DNA of 9,338 nucleotides from NCBI GenBank assembly GCA_016209155.1, contig JACQWU010000341.1, positions 1-9,338 on the forward strand, given 5' to 3'. The notes below the pieces were generated by a model. That model worked only from the letters and a program-made list of their open reading frames with translations, had not been told where the DNA came from and did not search any database. A program made the translations under genes and the position numbers. The DNA is from Candidatus Desantisiibacteriota bacterium (GTDB lineage: Bacteria; JACRDZ01). Below are positions 1 through 7,299 of this stretch, one piece after another (positions within the stretch are counted from its first letter, which is position 1; each line of letters opens with the position of its first letter).

Positions 1-2
1 TA

Positions 3-1139
3 ATAATCGGTGTTTTTGCTTTTTTTGGTTGGCTTTTTAAAGATGCAATAATTGATGTTTTTTCTCAAACTATAAAATGGGATAATTGGGCTCTTTTTCG
101 TTATTCGACTTATAGAGATAAATATGAATATTTTTATGAGAGTGTACTTTCTTTTCTGGTAATTTTTGGAGGTATTATTATATGGACAGCACTTAAAAAT
201 TTAAAAGAAGCTCCGGAAAAGTTATTAAAAATAGTATGTGTAATAATTTTTATAATAGATGTTGGTTCTATTAATGATAAATTTTTTTCAACTGTACCTC
301 TTGATAAACTGGTATCCTACGACCCTGTAACTGTACCTCAAGGTATGAAGCATATAATGGATAAAGGAGAAAACCATTATTTATACAGGGTATTTCCAAA
401 TGTTCAGCTTGATGAAAAATATGCCCGCGCTAACAGCTGGTCCTTATATTTTCAAATAATAGGCGGATACACAGGTGTAAAACATAAATTATATTCAGAT
501 TTCATGCAATATGTGACTTTTGATAACCGCATGATAGATATATTAAATGTTAAATATATTGCTTTAGATAGACAGGCCATCCCTTATTCGAATATACAAA
601 TAGGCGCTCAAGTAGGAAGATATATAGTTGATTATATTGATAATAGTATAATTATATTATTAAATCCTTTAAAGAGGGACAGTGTTCATTTAATTTTTAA
701 CTATATGGTATTACCTGCTGAAGATATTTTGCCGGTGCTTAAATCTTCTAATATTGATCCTCTTTCAACAATTATTCTTGAAGAAAATCCGGATATAAAA
801 ATTAGTCCAGAAATAAATACAAATAAAAATGCCCGTTTAATATCAAAAAAAATGGAACCCGGTTTTTATGATTTTGAAGTTGAAATGCCGAAGCCCGGTT
901 TTGTTGTATTCAGTGATACTTATTATCCGGGATGGAAAGCTTATATAGATGGTAAAGAAACAAAGATATATAAAACAGATTATTTAGTACGTTCTATTTT
1001 TGTCCCAACCGGGAAACACCATATTATATCTAAGTTCAGACCCCTGCCTTTTATTTTAGGTGTATGGATATCAGGACTTACTATTTTGGGTTTGATAATT
1101 ATATTTATTTTGAAAAAGATGAAAAAAATTGATATTTAA
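3..1139 (+). CDS. YfhO-type multi-pass membrane protein, C-terminal part (5' end outside window)
   Basis: The frame is open from base 3 to the TAA at 1137-1139 (378 residues), so the Met at base 345 is an internal residue and not the start. Hydrophobic stretches near residues 1-12, 50-66 and 78-95 look like membrane segments. A long polar region follows, and a last membrane segment at about residues 350-370 ends in a lysine-rich tail. The polar region has features I associate with YfhO-family proteins (Pfam PF09586): RVFPN, a DILNVKYIAL stretch, and near the end YYPGWKAYIDG (residues 307-317) followed by a VRSIFVPTGKH strand. YfhO proteins are large integral membrane proteins linked to cell-surface glycosylation, for example of teichoic acids in Firmicutes; the exact substrate here is unknown. 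The N-terminal catalytic half is not visible. The gene converges on the methyltransferase gene with 12 bases between stops. Confidence 0.82.
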   Translation: MIGVFAFFGWLFKDAIIDVFSQTIKWDNWALFRYSTYRDKYEYFYESVLSFLVIFGGIIIWTALKNLKEAPEKLLKIVCVIIFIIDVGSINDKFFSTVPLDKLVSYDPVTVPQGMKHIMDKGENHYLYRVFPNVQLDEKYARANSWSLYFQIIGGYTGVKHKLYSDFMQYVTFDNRMIDILNVKYIALDRQAIPYSNIQIGAQVGRYIVDYIDNSIIILLNPLKRDSVHLIFNYMVLPAEDILPVLKSSNIDPLSTIILEENPDIKISPEINTNKNARLISKKMEPGFYDFEVEMPKPGFVVFSDTYYPGWKAYIDGKETKIYKTDYLVRSIFVPTGKHHIISKFRPLPFILGVWISGLTILGLIIIFILKKMKKIDI

Positions 1140-1151
1140 TCTTGTCTTAGC

Positions 1152-1892
1152 TCACTTAACCATTAATACAATTCCAGTATATCGTTTAAAGAAAGTTATT
1201 ATATAAATAGCCGCAAGATTTCTTATGAAATTAAATTTAAATAATTTTTTAAGAATTATATGCTTTGGTTCTGCAAATAAAGCTCTATTTATTAATTTAA
1301 TATGAGGGTATGTTTTAAATACTCTAAACCCGGCTTTCTTTCCTGCTTTTATAATTTTTTTAGGGGGCATGTCTCTTTCATTAACTTTATATTTTAGAAC
1401 TGCATCCTTTGATTCTTTTCTATTTTCATTACCGGTTCCCGGTTCAAAAGCTATACAAACTCCGCCATGTTTCAGGGCTTTATAAACTGCCAGGATAGCG
1501 TCATTTTCATCCATGGAATGGTGTAATGAATCAAAAAAAACCGCACAATCAAATTCAGAGTCAAATTTCAGGTTTTCATAATCACATACTATAAACTGCA
1601 AATTATTTAATCCTTCTCTATTTTTATTTATGTTTGCGTTTTTAATCATATCATCTGCAATATCGGATCCTGTAACCTCATATCCTCTTTTTGCAAATAA
1701 ACAGCTTGTCCAGCCTGTCCCGCAACCCAGGTCTAATAATTTCGCCGGCGGCTGAGGAAGAAGAGACATTATTGTTCCTATCTGGACTAGATATTCACCG
1801 CAATAAGCATCGGAGAATGGTTTATTTAACGCATGAAGAATACCTGCTTCCCCAATATTTTTCAAATAATCTATTTCACCTTGTTTGGACAA
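1152..1892 (-). CDS. class I SAM-dependent methyltransferase
   Basis: A Rossmann-fold methyltransferase. Counting from the longer possible start (TTG at 1919-1917, 255 residues), motif I is LLDLGCGTGW (61-70), the acidic end of strand 2 is GSD (84-86), motif II is IVCDYENL (110-117), and FFDSLHHSM (128-136) is the motif IV region. AFEPGTG (157-163) and ERDMPP (181-186) resemble a group of methyltransferases often seen near polysaccharide genes; the substrate cannot be read. The C-terminus (about 229-255) is hydrophobic and basic and might touch the membrane. I prefer the TTG at 1892-1890 as start (246 residues) because AAAAGGAG lies 7 bases before it. The TTG at 1919 overlaps the HD-GYP stop as TTGA but has no ribosome-binding site, and an in-frame stop at 1925-1923 rules out anything longer. 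Probably co-transcribed with the HD-GYP gene upstream. Confidence 0.85.
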   Translation of the reverse strand: MSKQGEIDYLKNIGEAGILHALNKPFSDAYCGEYLVQIGTIMSLLPQPPAKLLDLGCGTGWTSCLFAKRGYEVTGSDIADDMIKNANINKNREGLNNLQFIVCDYENLKFDSEFDCAVFFDSLHHSMDENDAILAVYKALKHGGVCIAFEPGTGNENRKESKDAVLKYKVNERDMPPKKIIKAGKKAGFRVFKTYPHIKLINRALFAEPKHIILKKLFKFNFIRNLAAIYIITFFKRYTGIVLMVK

Positions 1893-1899
1893 CAGTTTT

Positions 1900-1907
1900 C
1901 TCCTTTT
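1900..1907 (-). promoter_or_regulatory. ribosome-binding site that selects the methyltransferase start
   Basis: On the minus strand this reads AAAAGGAG, followed by seven bases and a TTG codon at 1892-1890. This is an ideal Shine-Dalgarno arrangement. It lies inside the 5' end of the longer reading frame that would start at TTG 1919, which has no such signal. It therefore argues for the shorter protein and for a 23-base gap after the HD-GYP stop codon instead of a 4-base overlap. Confidence 0.6.
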
Positions 1908-1915
1908 AATGAAAT

Positions 1916-3085
1916 TCAATCTTTATTTTTTTCATATGCATCAATTATATGCTCAAGGCTTTTAAAGAAAGAGTTTTCTATCTCCGGATCAAAATGTTTA
2001 TTATTTTCTTCTTTAATTATTTTTAATACTTCATCTATCGGGTAAGCCGCTTTGTAGCAGCGTTTGCTTATAAGAGCGTCGAAAACATCAGCGAGAGCCA
2101 CAATTCTGCCGCTTAAGGGAATATCTTTCCCTTTAAGTTTATTTGGATAACCCGTCCCGTCAAATTTTTCATGATGATTAAGTGCGACTATTTGAGCGGC
2201 AGTTAGAATTGGAGATGTTGGATCATTTAATATTTCTGCTCCTTTTATTGTATGCTGTTCCATTATTTTACGCTCTTCCGGTGTTAACTTTCCGGGTTTA
2301 AGTAAAATTGCATCAGGTATTGATATTTTCCCGATGTCATGCATCAGGCTGGAGTATTTAATTAAATCCACAGCATCTGTTTGTATATTGAGATTAGCGG
2401 CTATTATACCTGAAATAGAGAATATCCTTTTAAGATGTCTCCCTGTTTCATTATCTTTATATTCACCTGCAACTGAAAGATGCATTAAAGTATTTAGATG
2501 CGCTTTTTTTAGTTCAATGGCAAGATGTGCGTTTTTTATAGCAACAGATGCCTGGGATGCAAGACATTGAACGAATTTTACATAATAATCATCAAAGGGA
2601 ATTACCTCTCCTTCTGCGTTAATGGAGTTTATAAGCTGCAATACCCCCAGTATTTCTTCGTCAGCATCAAGAAGAGGTAGAATCAGCATGGATTTTGTAC
2701 GGTAATTATTGCGTATATCAAAATCCCTATTAAAGAGGTATTCACTGTCAGGCGGAATTAAGTATACATCATCAATTTTTAAAGTTTTTCCTGTAACAGC
2801 CACATAACCTGCCAGACTTTTTTTGTTTAATGGCAGAGAAAATGGTCTAAATGATGTTTTCCCTGAACCTGCGCCAAGACGTTTATCCATTGTATCATTT
2901 TGAGCTACCATAAATCTTAGACTTTCAACTTCCTTTATATATAAACTTCCCGCATCACTACTGGTAAATTTTCGTGCTTCAGTCACGATCTTTTCTAAAA
3001 GTTTGTCAATTTCATGTTCACTTGTAAGTGCTATCCCTATATTAACTAATTCAAAAAATTCTTTTTCCAGTAATTTTAAATCCAT
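1916..3085 (-). CDS. GAF domain + HD-GYP domain protein (cyclic-di-GMP phosphodiesterase-like)
   Basis: A 389-residue cytoplasmic signalling protein with no signal peptide or membrane segment. Residues ~15-185 form a GAF sensor domain (closing with QCLASQASVAIKNAHL), and ~195-385 an HD-GYP domain. Visible metal and active-site residues are E213 and H217 (ETGRH), H249-D250 with K253 (HDIGK), H278, H304-H305, the GYP motif within HHEKFDGTGYP (304-314), and D333 (ALADVFDAL). All the expected ligands are present, so it is probably an active phosphodiesterase of cyclic di-GMP or a related cyclic dinucleotide, with the GAF domain sensing an unknown ligand. There is no receiver domain, unlike RpfG-type proteins. 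The ATG start has AAGGA about 7 bases upstream. It is divergent from polX and lies upstream of the methyltransferase gene on the same strand. The domain call is firm; nucleotide specificity is inferred from the family. Confidence 0.93.
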   Translation of the reverse strand: MDLKLLEKEFFELVNIGIALTSEHEIDKLLEKIVTEARKFTSSDAGSLYIKEVESLRFMVAQNDTMDKRLGAGSGKTSFRPFSLPLNKKSLAGYVAVTGKTLKIDDVYLIPPDSEYLFNRDFDIRNNYRTKSMLILPLLDADEEILGVLQLINSINAEGEVIPFDDYYVKFVQCLASQASVAIKNAHLAIELKKAHLNTLMHLSVAGEYKDNETGRHLKRIFSISGIIAANLNIQTDAVDLIKYSSLMHDIGKISIPDAILLKPGKLTPEERKIMEQHTIKGAEILNDPTSPILTAAQIVALNHHEKFDGTGYPNKLKGKDIPLSGRIVALADVFDALISKRCYKAAYPIDEVLKIIKEENNKHFDPEIENSFFKSLEHIIDAYEKNKD

Positions 3086-3112
3086 AAGATGTCCTTAATT
3101 AATTTGCAGATA

Positions 3113-3121
3113 ATTATAACA
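3113..3121 (-). promoter_or_regulatory. candidate extended -10 promoter of the HD-GYP gene
   Basis: Read on the minus strand, this is TG-T-TATAAT, a perfect consensus -10 with the extended TGn element, 27 bases before the ATG. The implied transcript start near 3106 leaves room for the AAGGA ribosome-binding site. No good -35 hexamer lies 16-18 bases upstream, which is tolerable for extended -10 promoters. The region is AT-rich, so chance matches are likely. Confidence 0.45.
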
Positions 3122-3208
3122 CATATATCGTATCTTTACCTAACAAACTTAACAATCTAATTAGTAGATAAAATAATATTAAATAATGTATAATATCAGG
3201 GGGGAAAA

Positions 3209-4918
3209 ATGGATAATCATAAAATCGCAGATATTTTTGAGGAAATAGCTGATATTCTGGATATAGTGGGGGATAATCCATTCCGTATACGCAGTTATAG
3301 GAATGCGGCACGGATTATAGAAGATTTATCAGACGATATTTTTTCGATCATAAATGAAGGCGGAACGCTTGAAAATATAAAGGGAATAGGTAAAGGAATA
3401 GAAGAAAAAATAGAAGAGATAGTAAAAACAGGCTCATGCAGTCTTCTTAAAGAACTTCATGAAAAAGTTCCGCCTGAGATAAGAGAATTATTAAAAATAG
3501 AAGGATTGGGTCCGAAAAAAGTTAAATTGATGTATGATAAACTGGGAATTGATTCAATAGACAAACTTGAATCTGCGGCAAGTTCAGGTAAACTGCGCAA
3601 TCTCGAAGGTATGGGGGAGAAAACTGAAAACAAAATTCTCAAATCTCTGGAATATTACAGGCAGGGGCAGGGGAGATTTAAACTCTCTGACGGATTTTCA
3701 ATATGTGAATCATTAATAAAATATCTTAAAAATGCAAAAAATCTAATAAAAATTGAGCCTGCCGGAAGTTTCCGCCGCAGGCAGGAAACAATAGGCGACC
3801 TTGATCTGCTTGCTATATGCAGCAGCGAAACAGATATAATGGAAAAATTTATAAAATATGATGAGGTTAAAGAAATTATTGCTCATGGAGATACTAAAAC
3901 GAGTATCAAACTTACAAACGGTATACAGGTAGATCTGCGTGTACTTGAGCCTGAAAGTTTTGGCGCGGCTCTTCATTATTTTACAGGTTCAAAAGCGCAT
4001 AATATCAGAGTTCGTAGTTTAGCCAGAGAAAAAGGACTTAAAGTAAGCGAATACGGTGTTTTTGATTCCGGAGATAAAAAAATTGGGGGAAAAGATGAAA
4101 AAGATATTTTTACAAACATCGGACTTTCCTATATCCCTCCTGAAATAAGGGAAGACAGAGGTGAGATCGAAGCCTCCCTGAATAATAAACTTCCTGAGCT
4201 TATTGAACTTAAAAATATACGCGGTGATTTGCAGATACACACTGTTGAAACTGATGGCAAAAATACTGTGATTGAAATGGCGCAAAAAGCAAAAGAATTG
4301 GGATATGAATATATATCTATTACTAACCATTCCAAAGCTGTAAAAATTGCACATGGACTGGATGAAAAAAAGTTAAGAAAACATTTTGAGGAAATAGACC
4401 GCTTAAATTCTAAAAAAGCACCCGTACATATTTTGAAAAGTGTAGAAGTTGATATACTTGCTGACGGCTCACTTGATTTGGATGATAGTGTTTTAAAAGA
4501 ATGCGATGTTGTACTGGCATCTATTCATTCATATTTTAATCTGCCGGAAAAAGAAATGACGCAAAGAATAATAAAAGCATTAAGTAATCCATACGTGAAT
4601 ATCCTGGGACATCCAACCGGCAGGCTTATATTGGAACGCGAACCTTATGTTTTTAATTTAAGGGAAGTTTTTAAAGCGGCGCTTGATTATAATGTGATAA
4701 TGGAAATTAATGCATATCCTGACCGTCTTGATTTAAACGATATACACGCCCTCCAGGCAAAAGAGACGGGATTGAAACTGGCTATTTCAACTGATGCTCA
4801 TTCTTCATCGCAGATGGAGTTGATGGTTTATGGAGTATATACCGCCCGCCGTGCCTGGCTTGAACCTGAGGATGTAATTAATACATATACGTTAAAAGAG
4901 TTGAAAACTTTTATTTAA
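3209..4918 (+). CDS. polX: family X DNA polymerase with C-terminal PHP domain (DNA polymerase/3'-5' exonuclease PolX)
   Basis: A 569-residue protein, the usual length for bacterial PolX, which fills short gaps in DNA repair and carries a metal-dependent 3'-5' exonuclease/AP-processing PHP domain. Residues 1-90 form the 8-kDa-like domain with a helix-hairpin-helix (IKGIGKGI, 57-64). Further hairpins are IEGLGPKKV (97-105) and LEGMGEKTE (132-140). The palm shows GSFRRR (186-191), catalytic D197 and D199 (GDLDLL) and D242 (VDLRV). The PHP domain spans ~338-569, with H344, D349, H374, E413, H440, H468, D529 and H531 as likely metal ligands. The first ligand position is Gln (DLQIH), as in the Thermus enzyme; the TDHS motif found there is TNHS here (373 is Asn). 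The ATG at 3209 follows AGGGGGG at 3198-3204. It is divergent from the HD-GYP gene and ends two bases before the dehydrogenase remnant. Confidence 0.95.
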   Translation: MDNHKIADIFEEIADILDIVGDNPFRIRSYRNAARIIEDLSDDIFSIINEGGTLENIKGIGKGIEEKIEEIVKTGSCSLLKELHEKVPPEIRELLKIEGLGPKKVKLMYDKLGIDSIDKLESAASSGKLRNLEGMGEKTENKILKSLEYYRQGQGRFKLSDGFSICESLIKYLKNAKNLIKIEPAGSFRRRQETIGDLDLLAICSSETDIMEKFIKYDEVKEIIAHGDTKTSIKLTNGIQVDLRVLEPESFGAALHYFTGSKAHNIRVRSLAREKGLKVSEYGVFDSGDKKIGGKDEKDIFTNIGLSYIPPEIREDRGEIEASLNNKLPELIELKNIRGDLQIHTVETDGKNTVIEMAQKAKELGYEYISITNHSKAVKIAHGLDEKKLRKHFEEIDRLNSKKAPVHILKSVEVDILADGSLDLDDSVLKECDVVLASIHSYFNLPEKEMTQRIIKALSNPYVNILGHPTGRLILEREPYVFNLREVFKAALDYNVIMEINAYPDRLDLNDIHALQAKETGLKLAISTDAHSSSQMELMVYGVYTARRAWLEPEDVINTYTLKELKTFI

Positions 4919-4920
4919 CT

Positions 4921-5948
4921 ATGAAAAGAGGTAAATATAATATGGATATTAAACCTGAGCGGTTTATAGAAGTCGATATAAAAGAATATAATGTTAAAGG
5001 CTATATCGCTAAAAGAAAGAAATCGTTTTTAATTTTGGAAGGCAAATTTCCAATATTTTAAAAGATAAAATATGGTGTCCCGGACTTGATATGGGATGCA
5101 CGCGCGAAGATTTAATGAATTTGTTTGCCGGTGCCGGGATAAAAAAGGATCCTAAAGTATTTGAGAGTATATCCCATATTTTTACAGCATGGTCTGTTTA
5201 CTTTTCAACATTAGCAGCATTAGATTTTCTGCATGAGGACTTGAAAGGGAGAATCTATGTTTTACAGGGATTTGGGAATGTCGGTTCTGAATACTGCAAA
5301 TTTATGTATAAGAAAGGAGCAAGATTATTAGCAGTCTCAACAAGAGCCGGCGCAATATATAATAAAAAAGGAATTGATGTTGGTGAGATATTGGAACTTA
5401 GAAAAAAATACGGTGATAAATTTGTATTGGAATATAAAAAAGGTGAAAGGATTGATGGCGAAAAACTTATTGAATTGGATGTTGATATTGCTGTCCCGTG
5501 CGCAAGATGCTGGGCGATAGATTCAAATAATGTTGAAAGAATAAAAGCCAAAATCATACCTTGCGCCGCAAATGTTGCAATGGATTTAGATATTGAAAAA
5601 AAACTTATTTTGCAAAACAAAATAGTTATTCCTGATTTTGTGGCAAATTGCGGCGGATGTTTCGGCACTTCTATTATGTATTGTTTAACAAATAAATCAA
5701 TATATAAAATTCTTAAAAAAACATATAAGAAAAGGGTATCAAATTTAATAAATAAATCCGGTAAAACAGGTGAAACTATTTCAGAATTAGCTGTAAGAGA
5801 AATGACTAAAAAAACCGGTACGTACGGAACAAAAAAGAGCGAACCCGTATCGCATTTGAATTTAAGAGGTATATTTAAAAAAATTATACCGTATTTAAAA
5901 AAACAACCTGTATTATGCTGGTATTATTCAAGGAAATTTTTTCAGTAA
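4921..5948 (+). pseudogene. decayed Glu/Leu/Phe/Val dehydrogenase, catalytic core deleted and frame shifted
   Basis: Two pieces of one amino-acid dehydrogenase lie in different frames. Piece one runs from ATG 4921 (or 4942, in frame) to the TAA at 5059-5061 and contains FIEVDIKEYNVKGYIA, like the start of short GDH/LeuDH-type proteins. Piece two is open from 5013 to 5948. It begins FNFGRQISNILKD, then IWCPGLDMGC, which matches the stretch just before the family's coenzyme domain. That domain follows complete: GFGNVG NAD(P)-binding loop at 5268-5285, DVDIAVPCARC, IIPCAANVAMD, and VANCGGCFG at 5640-5666. Between the pieces the family normally has roughly 70-80 residues, including the glycine-rich segment and the catalytic lysine; none of this is present. 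The Met at 5091 is thus an internal residue, and the 285-residue frame from it is not a real gene start. A Lys-rich tail of ~45 residues extends past the usual C-terminus. It could still make a Rossmann-only product, but an active dehydrogenase is not possible. Confidence 0.75.
5008..5025 (+). other. deletion/frameshift junction in the dehydrogenase remnant
   Basis: The recognisable N-terminal frame ends at about base 5010 (codons for GYIA). The recognisable downstream frame begins directly after an in-frame stop at 5010-5012. The junction falls in an A-rich tract, GCTAAAAGAAAGAAATCG, containing AAAGAAA-like repeats. Short repeats of this kind could have promoted a deletion that was not a multiple of three. 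The position is inferred from where family resemblance changes frame and is good to about ±15 bases. Confidence 0.5.
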
Positions 5949-6042
5949 AATTTTTTGCACTTTTTTCATTCTACTCCCAAATGCGTTTTCAGAGATTTAT
6001 GTAACCATCTATTGTGGGCTGCACCCATTCTATAAATTCCAG

Positions 6043-6071
6043 TTGTAGAAGGTATTTTATTATGCTATATT
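6043..6071 (+). promoter_or_regulatory. candidate promoter of alr-lepA
   Basis: A -35-like TTGTAG (6043-6048) is followed after exactly 17 bases by TATATT (6066-6071), which carries an extended TGC element (6063-6065). The implied start near 6078 gives a leader of about 50 bases, with GGAG at 6119-6122 placed 8 bases before the alr ATG. The spacing and the combination of elements are better than elsewhere in this AT-rich gap, but there is no experimental support. Confidence 0.5.
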
Positions 6072-6130
6072 ATTTATTTATACTTTATTTGAAAAATGGC
6101 AATTGTGATAGAATCTGTGGAGAAATTTAA

Positions 6131-7282
6131 ATGAGATGGGTAAATAATTATAGTGCATGGGTTGAAATAAATCTGGATAATATTATATTTAATATGCAAA
6201 AATTAAGAGGGAAAGTTGGTCCGGATATTAAAATAATGGCAATTGTCAAAGCAAATGGTTATGGTCATGGTTTATGTGAGATTGGGCATACAGTGCTTGA
6301 AAGCGGTGCGGATTTTTTGGGAGTGGCAACCATATATGAAGCTATAAAGTTAAGACAGTCAGGGATAAAGGTAAAAATATTTCTAACCAATGCTGTTTTA
6401 CCTGAGCAGATTGACGAAATAATAAAATGGGATATTACACCATTTGTGTATGATATAAAATTAGTAAAAGCACTGGATGCAGAATTAAAAAAAGCAAGTA
6501 AAAAAATATCTGTTCATGTAAAGATTGATACAGGTATGGGCAGGTTAGGCCTTGCCCCTGAAAATTTTTTGGACTTTATAACCGAGCTTCAAAGTTTGAA
6601 AAATTTAAACTTTGAAGGTGTATTGACTCATTTTGCGCAGAGTGATGATGAAGAATATACTGATTTCCAGCTTGAACGTTTTAATGTAATTATTAATAAA
6701 GCATATAAAAGAGGGATAACATTCACTTACATTCATTGTGCTAATAGTGCCGCTTTGTTAAGATGTCCGGATACTTATTTCAACATTGTGCGTCCGGGTA
6801 TTTCTATTTACGGATTATATCCATGTGTTAAGCTGCAAAATAAAATAGAATTAAGGCCGGCAATGAAAGTAAAAGCAAAAATTATTTTTGTTAAAAATGT
6901 TCCAATTGGTACATCTATAAGTTACGGCAGGACGTTTCTAACTTCACGGCCCAGTGTAATTGCAACCATTCCTGTTGGTTATGCTGACGGGTATTCAAGA
7001 ATTCTTTCCAATAAAGGAGAAGTCATAGTTTCAAAGAGGAGAGTAAGAGTTGTCGGGACAGTTTGTATGGATAGTTTCATGATTGATGTTACTGAGGTAC
7101 CTGACATAAAGACCGGGGATGAAGTCACACTGCTCGGCAGAGAAGGGGATGAAGAAATAAGTGCTGAAGAATTAGCCATGAAAACAGGTACTATAAATTA
7201 TGAAATTGTAAGTAATATTGGGGATAGATTACCCAGAGTTTATTTAAAAAGTCAGGAAGTTGTTAAAGAAGAATATTTGTAA
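6131..7282 (+). CDS. alr: alanine racemase
   Basis: A 383-residue PLP-dependent fold-type III enzyme that interconverts L- and D-alanine in the cytoplasm, feeding D-Ala into peptidoglycan synthesis. The N-terminal barrel has [11 protein letters not shown] (37-47), with K40 as the PLP-binding lysine. [10 protein letters not shown] (131-140) and [11 protein letters not shown] (218-228, with the arginine that contacts the PLP pyridine) are typical. The C-terminal domain has ISYGRTF (263-269), with Y265 as the second catalytic base, and [10 protein letters not shown] (311-320), the usual CMD region. Length and motifs are complete, so it is very likely functional. ATG 6131 has GGAG 8 bases upstream, and [15 protein letters not shown] directly follows, as expected for the family N-terminus. 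lepA begins 17 bases downstream, which suggests co-transcription from the promoter candidate at 6043-6071. Confidence 0.97.
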   Translation: MRWVNNYSAWVEINLDNIIFNMQKLRGKVGPDIKIMAIVKANGYGHGLCEIGHTVLESGADFLGVATIYEAIKLRQSGIKVKIFLTNAVLPEQIDEIIKWDITPFVYDIKLVKALDAELKKASKKISVHVKIDTGMGRLGLAPENFLDFITELQSLKNLNFEGVLTHFAQSDDEEYTDFQLERFNVIINKAYKRGITFTYIHCANSAALLRCPDTYFNIVRPGISIYGLYPCVKLQNKIELRPAMKVKAKIIFVKNVPIGTSISYGRTFLTSRPSVIATIPVGYADGYSRILSNKGEVIVSKRRVRVVGTVCMDSFMIDVTEVPDIKTGDEVTLLGREGDEEISAEELAMKTGTINYEIVSNIGDRLPRVYLKSQEVVKEEYL

Positions 7283-7299
7283 AAGAAAGAGCACTCAAA

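Noticed and set aside
345-1139. A self-contained 264-residue protein starting at ATG 345
   Set aside because: The same frame is open back to base 3 with membrane segments typical of the family, so the Met is internal to a larger truncated gene.
3189-3194. Perfect TATAAT before polX
   Set aside because: The implied transcript start (about 3201) would fall inside the G-run that serves as the polX ribosome-binding site, and no good -35 is present at 16-18 bases. In such AT-rich DNA the match is probably chance.
3086-3208. Possible operator shared by the divergent HD-GYP and polX genes
   Set aside because: Only AT-rich partial repeats such as TAATAT are visible; no convincing inverted repeat distinguishes them from composition.
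4019-4354. 111-codon open frame on the minus strand inside polX
   Set aside because: It lies wholly within a conserved, motif-complete polX coding region, and its translation has no recognisable features; it is a shadow frame.
5255-5668. 137-codon open frame on the minus strand inside the dehydrogenase remnant
   Set aside because: It is the antisense of the conserved NAD-binding domain, has no ribosome-binding site, and shows no recognisable motif.
5091-5948. A 285-residue dehydrogenase gene starting at ATG 5091
   Set aside because: The frame is open upstream to 5013 with clear family resemblance (FGRQISNIL, IWCPGLDMGC), there is no ribosome-binding site at 5091, and the catalytic half is missing. 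I treat it as part of the pseudogene.
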